64,000 bases of DNA, taken from positions 6,076,001 to 6,140,000 of the forward strand of contig NC_022663.1 in assembly GCF_000157895.3 (NCBI RefSeq). The letters run 5' to 3'. The translations under genes and the position numbers were made by a program. The stretch comes from Mycobacterium kansasii ATCC 12478 (GTDB taxonomy: Bacteria > Actinomycetota > Actinomycetes > Mycobacteriales > Mycobacteriaceae). The first letter of the stretch is position 1. Every line of letters begins with the position of its first letter. Positions 18,699 through 30,897 of the stretch are shown here, one piece after another. The notes under the pieces were generated by a model. The model was not told the DNA's origin, did no database searches, and saw nothing but the letters and a program-made list of their open reading frames with translations.

Positions 18699-19286
18699 AG
18701 CGTGTCACCTCACGTCGCATCTGTCTCAGTGGTGTCTGGATCGCCGTCGGGCCGGTGCCGGGAGGCCCGCGATTTGCCCACCTCAACTTGAGAATTCAAA
18801 GTGACCACGAGACTGGTCGGTGGCTTGTCCGCTGGTGCGATGGATGGGTGTGGCGACTGTTGGGTCCGCCGGAGATGGGTGGGACGCGGGCGTTGAAGCA
18901 GGTGTCGGGCTAGGCGATGCCGGCGGGGGTGGTGCTTCGAGGGCGGTTGTGGGGTGACGGTTACCGGTCCGATGTGATCGCGCCGGCTGACGACGGCTTC
19001 CGGCTTCCAGGATGTTTCCAGGACGCTGCGTCGACTTGATCAGCACGTCGACGAGCGCAGCCTTGGAGCCCACGCTCGCTTTGGCGGCTGTATTCGGCGG
19101 TGATACGCGCGGCTTCGCTCAAACCTCTTGCAAAGACCGGTGTTCGGTGAGGACGCAGAAGATTTACGCGTTCATCAGGTCGGCCGGCATTCCGCGTATC
19201 GAGTGTGCGATGACGGCTTTGAGTGTGCGGTGGCGGCTTCGAGCGTGAACGTAGGGTGGTAAATCCGCGAATGGCCCGCCCTGACG
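18699..19286. other. Gap without a credible gene; possibly decayed mobile DNA
   Basis: About 590 bp in which short open frames exist on both strands (for example 19012-19248 plus, 18961-19302 minus) but none has a recognisable domain, a ribosome-binding site or the codon pattern of its neighbours. Around 18785-18815 the sequence has an AT-richer stretch reading TTGAGAATTCAAAGTGACCAC, which reminds me of insertion-sequence ends, but no transposase frame is left. I cannot assign a function. Confidence 0.35.
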
Positions 19287-19346
19287 GCACGCTCGGCGCC
19301 ATCAGTGCACACTCCGCGCCATGAGCGCACGCTCGGCGCCATCAGC
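19287..19346. repeat. Three tandem copies of a 20-bp repeat
   Basis: Copies start at 19287, 19307 and 19327. The first and third differ only in the last base (GCACGCTCGGCGCCATCAGT/C); the middle one has three substitutions. The array runs directly into the 56-bp tandem repeat. No coding role is evident. Confidence 0.85.
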
Positions 19347-19545
19347 GGGCCGTGCGGCCCGCATCGTCGCCACGGCTGGGTCTGGTTGCCGGGCTCCTCA
19401 GCGGGCCGTGCGGCCCGCATCGTCGCCACGGCTGGGTCTGGTTGCCGGGCTCCTCAGCGGGCCGTGCGGCCCGCATCGTCGCCACGGCTGGGTCTGGTTG
19501 CCGGGCTCCTCAGCGGGCCGTGCGGCCCGCATCGTCGCCACGGCT
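19344..19545. repeat. 56-bp tandem repeat (VNTR), 3.6 copies
   Basis: Three complete, identical 56-bp units start at 19344, 19400 and 19456, and a fourth partial unit of 34 bp starts at 19512. Because 56 is not a multiple of 3, the reading frame changes in each copy, so this is not coding. Each unit begins with a strong hairpin (GCGGGCCG and CGGCCCGC around TG). The array ends inside the likely promoter of the SRPBCC gene: the last unit diverges just where a TAGGCT hexamer begins (19545-19550). Identical copies suggest recent expansion, as in mycobacterial MIRU/ETR loci. Confidence 0.93.
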
Positions 19546-19550
19546 AGGCT
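19545..19550 (+). promoter_or_regulatory. Probable -10 box of the SRPBCC gene (leaderless)
   Basis: TAGGCT fits the mycobacterial TANNNT -10 pattern and ends 6 nt before the ATG at 19557, so transcription would begin at or next to the start codon. There is no ribosome-binding site before this ATG, which agrees with a leaderless mRNA. The 56-bp repeat array occupies the -35 region and everything upstream. Inferred, not proven. Confidence 0.45.
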
Positions 19551-19556
19551 CGTGCG

Positions 19557-19988
19557 ATGGCTTCCGTTGAGATGACCGCCGACGTTCCGATGCCCCCCCG
19601 CGACACCTGGGAACACGTCTCCAATCTTTCAGAGTTGGGCGATTGGCTGGTGATCCACGAGGGATGGCGCAGCGAGCTACCGGACGAACTGAGCGAGGGC
19701 GTCGAAATCGTGGGGGTGGCCCGGGCCAAGGGCATGCGCAACCGGGTCACGTGGACGGTGACCAAATGGGACCCGCCGCACGAGGTCGCGCTGTCCGGCT
19801 CCGGCAAGGGCGGCGCCAAGTACGGCGTTACCCTCACGGTCACGCCGACCAAGGACGGGTCCGGCCTCGGCTTGCGTCTCGAGCTGGGCGGTCGTGCGTT
19901 GTTCGGGCCGGTGGGTTCGGCGGCTGCACGAGCCGTCAAGGGCGACGTTGAAAAGTCGCTGCAGCAGTTCGTCGAGCTGTATGCCTAG
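19557..19988 (+). CDS. SRPBCC-fold (polyketide cyclase-like) protein
   Basis: A 143-residue protein of the START/SRPBCC ligand-binding superfamily, by its overall pattern (VPMPPRDTWEHVSNLSELGDWLVIHEGW at the start, alternating beta strands, and a long C-terminal helix ending LQQFVELYA). Length equals that of Rv1546. Members bind hydrophobic ligands and some act as cyclases; no catalytic function can be assigned here. Single gene between the VNTR array and dnaE1, 67 bp before the latter. Confidence 0.85.
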   Translation: MASVEMTADVPMPPRDTWEHVSNLSELGDWLVIHEGWRSELPDELSEGVEIVGVARAKGMRNRVTWTVTKWDPPHEVALSGSGKGGAKYGVTLTVTPTKDGSGLGLRLELGGRALFGPVGSAAARAVKGDVEKSLQQFVELYA

Positions 19989-20055
19989 CGACCACAAGAC
20001 ACACTCCGCGACACGCCCGAAAGCCGTCGGTGCTCAGTCATAGACTGGCGTCCCT

Positions 20056-23607
<3,552 letters not shown>

Positions 23608-23611
23608 CCAG

Positions 23612-26026
23612 TCACCCGCCACATCGAAGCGCGAACAGTTCCGGGTGGACCATGTCCAGCGGCCCCGTCATGGCGGGCCATCCGTGCTCGTGGGCGACGT
23701 CGTCGGTGGCGTAGACGAGCACGTTCTGCCGGTACCACCACTCGCATCGGGTGTCGTGCCACAACTTGCCGCGCAGGAGGTCGTAGGGCAGGTAGCCGTG
23801 GGTGGCAAACAGCGCCGCCCAGTAGCTCGGCCACCTCTCGTTGACATGCCCGGTTCCGCCCTGGCCGGGTATCGCCGCCGAAAAGACGATCACGTCGCCG
23901 TGTCGACAGAGGCTGTCGACGAGCGTCTGGGCGGCCTCCGGCGGCAGGTGCTCAGCCACTTCAAGGCATGTGACCAGGTCGAATCGACGACCGAGGTCCA
24001 ACGGGGTGGTCAGGTCATGGTCGATGAAGCGGTCCGCGGGGATGCATAGCTGAGCGCGGGGGACGTAATCGCCGTCCACGCCGATGGCGTCGGCGCCGCT
24101 ATCCAGCCAGGTCGCGACCCAACCGCCGACCCCACAGCCAACGTCGAGCACGGAGCTGGGCCGGTTCAGCGCGGCCAACATCGGCACCATCACCGTCGCG
24201 GAGGCGGACGATCCCGCGGCCTGCCCGTCGTAGAACGCCGGTGTGTAGAGAGTGGTTTCCCTACTGTCGCCGGAGATGCAGAGCACCTCGTCGAGGGTGG
24301 CGGTGTGCAGCCCGGCGGCGGCCGCTCGGCGTCCGAGTTCGCTAGTCGGGTCGATTCCACCGGCCCGGTCCAGTCGCTGGGTATCGAATATGGCAGGGCC
24401 CCTGGCTATCGCGTCGGTCAGCAGGTAGCGCCCGGCTTCGGGTGTGCGGCGCACCGACTGCTCGGGTGCGCTGACGCCGGTCAGCGTGACCGCATCGGCG
24501 AGGTTGACGCCCACCTGAAACACTTGCGGCTCGGCCTCGAGGACTGCCACGAGGCGGGTGATCAGGTTTTCGGGCGCGAAGAATCGCCAGCCCCGGTCCA
24601 GGTGTAACCAGAACCGGCCGTCAATCTGGGCGCGGATCTGCCCGAGCTTAACGCCGACGCGAACAACGTCGAGGAATTCGTAACGCCGGCATAGTGTTTC
24701 GCGATCCGGGCCGGACAGGCCGGCATCGATGACCAGGAAGCGTCCGACCCGCCAGACGTCGGTGCAGCAACGTAGAAACGAGTTGAGTGTCTGCTCAGTG
24801 GCAGCGAGGTCCGGCCCGGCGACCAGGCTGACGACCACCCCGGCGTTGTGTTGACTCGAAGGCTGCACGGACGCCAGCAGCTCCGGGTCGGGATACGTGG
24901 ACGCTGCCTCGACCATCGTCGGCGCACAGATGTCGCGGTTTTCCGCGATGCGTTGGCGCTCGTTCTCCGGGAGGTCGGATCGGGTCAGCAGCCGCCGCCA
25001 CAGCGTGAACGCCTCAGCGTACTTGCCGATCCAGGACGCGCACACCGCTTGTTCGTCGACTATCCGCCAGTCGTAGATGTCGGCGCGGACAAACAACATG
25101 TCCTGTTCGGGGAACGGGATTTCGGCGGCGCGCTTGGCGAACTCGTAGCCAAGCTGGTAGCACCCGTCGGCGCGGTACCGAGCCGCGATGGCAAACAGCG
25201 GTTCGGCTCGGGTCGGCCGAAACTCCCAGGCCCGCAGGTAGGCGTCGCGCACGTCGGGCCACGGTTCGTTGAGCTGGCCCATCGACACCGCGACCCGCCA
25301 CATCGCGTAGTAGGTCTCCTCCGCCCAGCCGGCCATCTCGGCACGCCGCGCATACCACGTGCGCGCGTTGGCGAAATCACCAAGGTCGTAATAGCTCTGG
25401 GCCAGATAGAAGACCGACCGCGCATCCCCGGGATCGCGTTCCACCTCGGCCAGCAGTAGATCACGGTCACGCTCATACTTCTGTCCCGACAGGTTGCGCG
25501 CACCGCGTTGACGATCCTCGACGTGGTAGTCGCCCCCCAGGCGCGCCTCCACGCAGGAGTTGAAGTCCCACATCGGCGCCTCGTGGGTGACGCCCACCCA
25601 CCGCACGCGCACCCCGTCACGGAACAACTGCGAGCGGTAGTAGCCGTGGGAATTGCACACGTAACGCACCCAGTAGACGTCGGCATCCAGGCCCGCGAAA
25701 TCGGGTGTGCCCACCAGCAAATCGTCGGCGTCGACCACCCAGACGTAGTCGCCATGGCCCTGCGCGAGGGTCAGCGCCTCGGTGCGGTTGTCGCCGAAGT
25801 TGCGCCACGGGCGTTCATGCAGCTCACCGGGAATGCCGAGGCGGGCCATGTGGTCGCGAATGAGGTCCTGAGTCCCGTCGTCGGAGCCGGTGTCCACGAT
25901 CACCCACGAGCTGATGTAGGGCGCCACCGAGTCGAGTGCCTCAACGACGATGTGTGCCTCGTTACGCACGATCATGTTGAGGCAGATCGCCGGGCGCTTC
26001 GCACGCTCTGCCCCTGGGTCGGACAC
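23612..26026 (-). CDS. Multidomain glycosyltransferase/methyltransferase fusion
   Basis: An 804-residue protein with several modules. A GT2-type glycosyltransferase domain (about 12-220) has MIVRNEAHIV, VDTGSDDGT and the nucleotide-sugar motif DADD (99-102). A helical, TPR-like part follows (about 225-370: FYLAQSYYDLGDFANARTWYARR). Next comes a second, glycosyltransferase-like fold (about 405-600) that lacks an obvious DxD. The C-terminal class I methyltransferase (about 605-800) has VLDVGCGVGGW (about 626-636). GTG start. It could build and O-methylate a glycan, or glycosylate a peptide, but the acceptor is unknown. In H37Rv this site between dnaE1 and fadD11 holds PPE21. Confidence 0.8.
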   Translation of the reverse strand: MSDPGAERAKRPAICLNMIVRNEAHIVVEALDSVAPYISSWVIVDTGSDDGTQDLIRDHMARLGIPGELHERPWRNFGDNRTEALTLAQGHGDYVWVVDADDLLVGTPDFAGLDADVYWVRYVCNSHGYYRSQLFRDGVRVRWVGVTHEAPMWDFNSCVEARLGGDYHVEDRQRGARNLSGQKYERDRDLLLAEVERDPGDARSVFYLAQSYYDLGDFANARTWYARRAEMAGWAEETYYAMWRVAVSMGQLNEPWPDVRDAYLRAWEFRPTRAEPLFAIAARYRADGCYQLGYEFAKRAAEIPFPEQDMLFVRADIYDWRIVDEQAVCASWIGKYAEAFTLWRRLLTRSDLPENERQRIAENRDICAPTMVEAASTYPDPELLASVQPSSQHNAGVVVSLVAGPDLAATEQTLNSFLRCCTDVWRVGRFLVIDAGLSGPDRETLCRRYEFLDVVRVGVKLGQIRAQIDGRFWLHLDRGWRFFAPENLITRLVAVLEAEPQVFQVGVNLADAVTLTGVSAPEQSVRRTPEAGRYLLTDAIARGPAIFDTQRLDRAGGIDPTSELGRRAAAAGLHTATLDEVLCISGDSRETTLYTPAFYDGQAAGSSASATVMVPMLAALNRPSSVLDVGCGVGGWVATWLDSGADAIGVDGDYVPRAQLCIPADRFIDHDLTTPLDLGRRFDLVTCLEVAEHLPPEAAQTLVDSLCRHGDVIVFSAAIPGQGGTGHVNERWPSYWAALFATHGYLPYDLLRGKLWHDTRCEWWYRQNVLVYATDDVAHEHGWPAMTGPLDMVHPELFALRCGG

Positions 26027-26321
26027 CGCAAAATCGTACCCAGCGATCGCGCATCGGGTCGCGGATATGTGCGGCCGCGGCAGACCTCAAGTAGCCGCTC
26101 CGGCCGCGGCGCTGGGGCGCTCGGTCCGGGGATGGCCAGTAGCACCCGTCTTCTACGTCTCAGATAGCTTGGTGGACAACTGAATCCGGCCTGCGAACAG
26201 TTCGACTTCGGGTGCGGGCGCCGGGCGCGGGCTTCCATGTCCGGCGATCGCGGACGTACGCTCACCGATGTGAACGGGCAGTGCTGATGCGGCGCGATGC
26301 AGGAGCGAAGGAGCGGGACAG

Positions 26322-28166
26322 ATGACCACGACCGAGCGCCCGGCCACCATGTGCCAGGCATTTCAGCGAACCGCCGCCATCGACCCGGATGCGGTGGCAC
26401 TGCGGACCCCCGGAGGCGCCCGGACGCTGACCTGGCGCGAGTATGCGGACCAGGTGCGCCACGTTGCTGCTGGCCTTGCGGGTCTGGGGGTCGGGCGCGG
26501 CGACACGGTATCGCTGATGATGGCCAACCGCATCGAGTTCTATCCGCTGGAAGTGGGTGCCCAACACGTTGGCGCCACGTCGTTTTCGGTCTACAACACG
26601 TTGCCCGCCGAGCAGCTGACGTACGTGTTCGACAACGCCGGCACCAAGGTGGTGCTCTGCGAGGAGCAATACGTCGACCGCATCCGCGCCAGCGGTGCCC
26701 CGATCGACCACATCGTCTGCATTGACGGCGCGCCGGAGGGCACCATCTCGGTCGCCGCGCTCTACGCGGCCGCGCCCGCCGATTTCGACTTCGAGGCGGC
26801 GTGGCGCGCGGTCCAGCGCGACGACGTCGTCACCCTCATCTACACCTCCGGAACCACCGGGAACCCCAAGGGTGTGGAGATGACCCACACCAACCTGCTG
26901 TTCGAGGGCCACGCCATCGACGAGGTGCTCGGAATCGAGTTCGGTGACCGGGTCACGTCGTTTCTGCCGTCGGCGCATATCGCCGACCGGATGACCGGTC
27001 TGTACCTTCAGGAGATGTTCGGCACCCAGGTCACGGTGGTTTCCGACGGCCGCGCTATCGCGGCTGCGCTGCCCGACGTGCGGCCCACCGTGTGGGGCGC
27101 GGTTCCGCGGGTATGGGAAAAGCTCAAAGCCGCAATCGAATTCACCGTGAGCCACGAGAGCGACGAGATGAAGCGGCAGGCATTGCAGTGGGCGATGTCG
27201 GTGGCCGCCAGACGCGCCGAAGCGGTGCTCGCCGGTGTGCCGATCCCCGATGAGCTCGCCGCCGAATGGGCCAGGGCCGACGAGCTGGTGTTGTCCCAGC
27301 TTCGCGAGCGACTCGGCTTCGGGGAGCTTCGATGGGCGATCTCGGGCGCCGCGCCCATTCCGAAGGAGACGCTGGGTTTCTTCGCCGGCGTCGGCATCCC
27401 GATTGCCGAGATTTGGGGAATGTCCGAGCTGAGCTGCGTGGCCACCGCCTGTCACCCCCGAGACGCGCGGCTGGGCAGCGTCGGCAAGCTGCTGCCCGGG
27501 TTGGAGGGCAGGATCGCCGAGGACGGTGAATACCTGGTCCGCGGCCCGCTGGTGATGAAGGGTTACCGCAAGGAACCGGAGAAGACCGCAGCCGCCATTG
27601 ATCCCGAGGGTTGGCTGCACACCGGCGACATTTTCGACGTCGACGAACACGGCTACCTGCGGGTGGTCGACCGGAAGAAGGAGTTGATCATCAACGCGGC
27701 CGGAAAGAACATGTCGCCGGCCAACATTGAGAACACCATCCTGGCCGCTTGCCCGATGATCGGCGTGATGATGGCCATCGGTGACGGGCGCCCCTACAAC
27801 ACCGCGCTGATGGTCTTCGACGCCGATTCGGTCGGTCCGTACGCCGCCCGGCACGGGCTGTCCGACGCGTCACCCGCGGCCCTGGCCGCCGACCCGGAAG
27901 TAATCACCCGCATCGCGGCCGGCGTGGCCGAGGGCAATGCCAAACTTTCCCGCGTGGAGCAGATCAAACGTTTCCGGGTACTGCCCACCTTGTGGGAGCC
28001 CGGCGGTGACGAGATCACGTTGACCATGAAACTCAAGCGCCGCCCGATTCTGGCCAAGTACGCCGCCGAGATCGAGGAACTCTACGCGGCCGAGCCGGGA
28101 CCCGATGTCCACGAACCGGCCGTCACGGCGTCCGCACAACCGGCATCACTGGGGGAGCGGCGGTGA
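26322..28166 (+). CDS. fadD11: Long-chain fatty acid-CoA ligase FadD11 (full length)
   Basis: A 614-residue ANL-superfamily adenylating enzyme that activates fatty acids as acyl-AMP and then acyl-CoA. P-loop-like motif A3 is YTSGTTGNPKG (174-184), A5 is around GMSELSCVAT, A8 is HTGDIFDVDEHGYLRVVDRKKELI, and the A10 lysine region lies in the C-terminus (TMKLKRRPIL). GGAG lies 8 nt before the ATG. In H37Rv the locus is split into fadD11.1 and fadD11, while here it is one open frame. It overlaps plsB1 by 4 bp (GTGA), so the acyl-CoA made may feed PlsB1 directly. Confidence 0.95.
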   Translation: MTTTERPATMCQAFQRTAAIDPDAVALRTPGGARTLTWREYADQVRHVAAGLAGLGVGRGDTVSLMMANRIEFYPLEVGAQHVGATSFSVYNTLPAEQLTYVFDNAGTKVVLCEEQYVDRIRASGAPIDHIVCIDGAPEGTISVAALYAAAPADFDFEAAWRAVQRDDVVTLIYTSGTTGNPKGVEMTHTNLLFEGHAIDEVLGIEFGDRVTSFLPSAHIADRMTGLYLQEMFGTQVTVVSDGRAIAAALPDVRPTVWGAVPRVWEKLKAAIEFTVSHESDEMKRQALQWAMSVAARRAEAVLAGVPIPDELAAEWARADELVLSQLRERLGFGELRWAISGAAPIPKETLGFFAGVGIPIAEIWGMSELSCVATACHPRDARLGSVGKLLPGLEGRIAEDGEYLVRGPLVMKGYRKEPEKTAAAIDPEGWLHTGDIFDVDEHGYLRVVDRKKELIINAAGKNMSPANIENTILAACPMIGVMMAIGDGRPYNTALMVFDADSVGPYAARHGLSDASPAALAADPEVITRIAAGVAEGNAKLSRVEQIKRFRVLPTLWEPGGDEITLTMKLKRRPILAKYAAEIEELYAAEPGPDVHEPAVTASAQPASLGERR

Positions 28167-30046
28167 CGGCGCGCGAGGCAGGTCGGGTTGCGTTGCGAAA
28201 GCTGCTGCAGCGCACCGGAATTGTCGACGAATCGATCACACCGTTGTCGACCGACCCGGCCGAGGTCGTCCAGCTGCTGGGCACCCCGTGGTACGACGAA
28301 CGGTTGGTCAAGCTGGCACACGAGCTCGGGCGCGATCCGGACAGCGTCCGTGCCGAGGCCGCGGGCTACCTGCGGGAGATGGCGGCCTCGCTCGACGAGC
28401 GGGCCGTGGAGGCGTGGCGGGGTTTCAGTCGCTGGCTCATGCGGGCCTACGACGTGCTGGTCGACGAGGACCAGATCGCCGCGCTGCGCAAGCTGGATCG
28501 CAAAGCCACCCTGGCGTTCGCCTTCTCGCATCGCTCCTACCTGGACGGCTTACTGCTGCCCGAGGTGATCCTGGCCAATCGGCTGTCCCCGGCGCTGACC
28601 TTCGGCGGCGCAAACTTGAACTTCTTCCCGATGGGTGCGTGGGCCAAGCGCACCGGGGCCATCTTCATCCGGCGCCAGACCAAAGACATTCCCGTTTACC
28701 GGTTCGTGCTGCGCGCCTACGCCGCGCAGCTGGTGCAAAACCACGCCAACCTGACCTGGTCGATCGAAGGGGGCCGGACCCGTACCGGCAAGCTGCGCCC
28801 TCCGGTGTTCGGGATCCTGCGCTACATCGCCGACGCCGTCGACGAAATCGACGGTCCGGAGGTGTATTTGGTGCCGACGTCCATCGTGTACGACCAGCTG
28901 CACGAGGTGGAGGCCATGACCACCGAGGCCTATGGTGCGGTAAAACCGCCGGAGGACCTGCGCTTCCTGATCCGGCTCGCGCGCCAGCAGGGTGAGCGGC
29001 TCGGCCGTGCCTACCTGGACTTCGGCGAGCCGCTGCCGCTGCGCAAACGCCTCGAGGAGTTGCGGGCTGACGAATCGGGCAGCGGAACCGAGATCGAACG
29101 CATCGCGCTGGACGTGGAGCACCGCATCAACCGCGCCACGCCGGTTACGCCCACCGCGGTGGTCAGTCTGGCGCTGCTGGGCGCCGACCGTTCGCTGTCC
29201 ATCAGCGAGGTGCTGGCCACGGTGCAACCGCTGGCCAGCTACATCGCGGCGCGTCACTGGGCGGTGGCCGGCGCGGCGGATCTGACGAATCGCTCCACCA
29301 TCCGATGGGCATTGCACCAAATGGTGGCGTCGGGTGTGGTGCGCGTCTACGAGGCCGGCACCGAAGCGGTGTGGGGCATCGGCGAGGACCAGCACCTCGT
29401 CGCCGCGTTCTATCGCAACACCGCAATTCACATCTTCGTCGACCGTGCCATCGCGGAGATGGCGTTGTTGGCGGCCGCGGAGATCTCCGAACGGTCCGGG
29501 AACGGTTCCGTGTTACCGGCTACCGTGCGCGACGAGGCGCTGCGGCTTCGCGAGCTACTCAAGTTCGAGTTCCTGTTTTCGGCGCGCGCGCAGTTCGAGA
29601 AGGACCTCGCCGACGAAGTACGGCTGATCGGGCCGGTGGAAGACACCACCAAGGCGGCCACCGCCGAGCAGGTACGGCAACTGCTGGAGTCGGCCGATCT
29701 GCTGCTGGCGCATCTGGTGCTACGGCCGTTCCTGGACGCCTACCACATCGTCGCCGACCGCCTGGCCGCCTGCGAAGACGACGCGTTCGACGAGCAGGCG
29801 TTTCTGGCCGAGTGTCTGCAGGTGGGCAAGCAGTGGGAATTGCAGCGCAGAATCGCCAACGCCGAGTCCAGGTCGATGGAGCTTTTCAAGACCGCACTTC
29901 GGCTGGCTCGCCATCGTGAGCTCGTGGATGAGGCCGGCTACTCCGACTCCCACGACATCGCCCAACGGCGGCGTGAATTCGCCGACGAGATCGCGACGGC
30001 CATAAGGCGGGTCAACGCGATCGCCGAACTGGCCAGAACGCGGTGA
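28163..30046 (+). CDS. plsB1: Glycerol-3-phosphate acyltransferase family protein
   Basis: A 627-residue PlsB/GPAT-family enzyme expected to acylate glycerol 3-phosphate, or a related acceptor, at the membrane. The acyltransferase block I HRSYLD (His123-Asp128), block II GAIFIRRQTKD, block III SIEGGRTRTGKLRPP and block IV VYLVPTSIVYD are all present. The GTG start overlaps the fadD11 stop, implying translational coupling. H37Rv has two such genes (plsB1, plsB2); this is the Rv1551 counterpart. The last 50 bp contain the left arm of a long perfect inverted repeat. Confidence 0.95.
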   Translation: MTAREAGRVALRKLLQRTGIVDESITPLSTDPAEVVQLLGTPWYDERLVKLAHELGRDPDSVRAEAAGYLREMAASLDERAVEAWRGFSRWLMRAYDVLVDEDQIAALRKLDRKATLAFAFSHRSYLDGLLLPEVILANRLSPALTFGGANLNFFPMGAWAKRTGAIFIRRQTKDIPVYRFVLRAYAAQLVQNHANLTWSIEGGRTRTGKLRPPVFGILRYIADAVDEIDGPEVYLVPTSIVYDQLHEVEAMTTEAYGAVKPPEDLRFLIRLARQQGERLGRAYLDFGEPLPLRKRLEELRADESGSGTEIERIALDVEHRINRATPVTPTAVVSLALLGADRSLSISEVLATVQPLASYIAARHWAVAGAADLTNRSTIRWALHQMVASGVVRVYEAGTEAVWGIGEDQHLVAAFYRNTAIHIFVDRAIAEMALLAAAEISERSGNGSVLPATVRDEALRLRELLKFEFLFSARAQFEKDLADEVRLIGPVEDTTKAATAEQVRQLLESADLLLAHLVLRPFLDAYHIVADRLAACEDDAFDEQAFLAECLQVGKQWELQRRIANAESRSMELFKTALRLARHRELVDEAGYSDSHDIAQRRREFADEIATAIRRVNAIAELARTR

Positions 30047-30063
30047 CCCGCCTTATGGCCGTC
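29995..30063. terminator. Long inverted repeat across the plsB1 stop codon
   Basis: Two perfect 20-bp arms, 29995-30014 and 30044-30063, flank a 29-nt spacer that can itself pair through CGCG (30016-30019 with 30039-30042). The left arm lies inside plsB1; the right arm begins with its TGA stop and reaches the stop codon of the convergent small gene. It can act on transcripts of both strands as a bidirectional terminator or mRNA-end stabiliser. There is no U-tract. Confidence 0.6.
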
Positions 30064-30292
30064 AGCGCTGCGCCGGTGTGAGGATCTTCAGTACGAGGCC
30101 GACCACGATTCCGACTGCGGTGGCGCCCAGCACAGACGCGGCTGCACTCGTGGTCACCACCCCGAGCAGCACCAGGGCGGCGAACCCGGCGATCACGGCG
30201 AACAACTTGTGCCGCGGCCAGGGCACACCCGCGATCAGCACGTCCGCATTATTCGGGGCGGCGAACGAGCGCAATCGTTCGGCTGTGGTCAT
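30062..30292 (-). CDS. Small membrane protein of unknown function
   Basis: A 76-residue protein with a short polar N-terminus (MTTAERLRSFAAPNNADVLIAGVPWPRHK) and two hydrophobic segments (about 29-48 and 51-70) separated by a Ser/Ala turn. I do not recognise a family. It is convergent with plsB1 and divergent from the F420-type reductase gene. In H37Rv this interval holds frdABCD and a toxin-antitoxin pair, none of which is present here. Reality of the gene is supported by the ATG, a coherent membrane profile and its snug fit between genes. Confidence 0.6.
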   Translation of the reverse strand: MTTAERLRSFAAPNNADVLIAGVPWPRHKLFAVIAGFAALVLLGVVTTSAAASVLGATAVGIVVGLVLKILTPAQR

Positions 30293-30426
30293 GAATTCAG
30301 GATAGTGGCTACTTTGACTTCGGGTAACCGAAGTCTGCCGCGGGGGTGACGGGCGATTCGGCGGAGCCCGGATTGGCTCACGAAGCCCGGTCGCCGCCCG
30401 CGAGCACGCCTCTTTAGAGTGGGCTT

Positions 30427-30864
30427 ATGCCGTTAGAGGGTGAATACGCGCCGAGCCCGCTGGGCTGGTCGCGCGAACAGGCCGACAAGTACTCCGAATC
30501 AGGCGGGACCGAGGGCACCGAGATGAAGGGCAAACCGGTCGTTCTGCTGACCACCGTCGGGGCCAAAACCGGCAAACTCCGCAAGACGCCGCTGATGCGC
30601 GTGGAGCATAACGGCGAGTACGCAATCGTCGCCTCGTTGGGCGGGGCCCCGCAGAACCCGGTGTGGTACTACAACGTCAAGAAGAACCCGCGGGTCGAGC
30701 TTCGGGACGGCACCGTCACGCGTGACTACCAGGCCCGTGAGGTATTCGGCGACGAGAAGGCCACGTGGTGGGACCGGGCCGTGCGGGCCTGGCCGGACTA
30801 CGCCGAATACCAGAAAAATACGGACCGTCAGATACCGCTGTTCGTGCTGACGCCGGTGAGCTGA
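30427..30864 (+). CDS. Deazaflavin (F420)-dependent nitroreductase-family protein
   Basis: A 145-residue split-beta-barrel protein of the Ddn family, matching Rv1558 in size and place. The F420-phosphate-binding segment KGKPVVLLTTVGAKTGKLRKTPLMRV (about 34-59) and NPVWYYNVKKNP (77-88) are the family hallmarks. Members use reduced F420H2 to reduce quinones and nitro compounds, helping resist oxidative stress. It has its own start 134 bp after the divergent small gene and lies 33 bp before ilvA. The physiological substrate is unknown. Confidence 0.9.
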   Translation: MPLEGEYAPSPLGWSREQADKYSESGGTEGTEMKGKPVVLLTTVGAKTGKLRKTPLMRVEHNGEYAIVASLGGAPQNPVWYYNVKKNPRVELRDGTVTRDYQAREVFGDEKATWWDRAVRAWPDYAEYQKNTDRQIPLFVLTPVS

Positions 30865-30897
30865 GTCGTCCGGCGGGTGGCATGGCACCATTGATCG

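Noticed and set aside
19344..19545. 56-bp repeats as a CRISPR array
   Set aside because: The units are contiguous with no variable spacers and no cas genes are present, so it is a tandem repeat.
19305..19575. Short open frames (80-84 codons) across the 56-bp repeats
   Set aside because: The unit length is not a multiple of 3, so the same repeat is read in three frames. No start signal or domain supports any of them.
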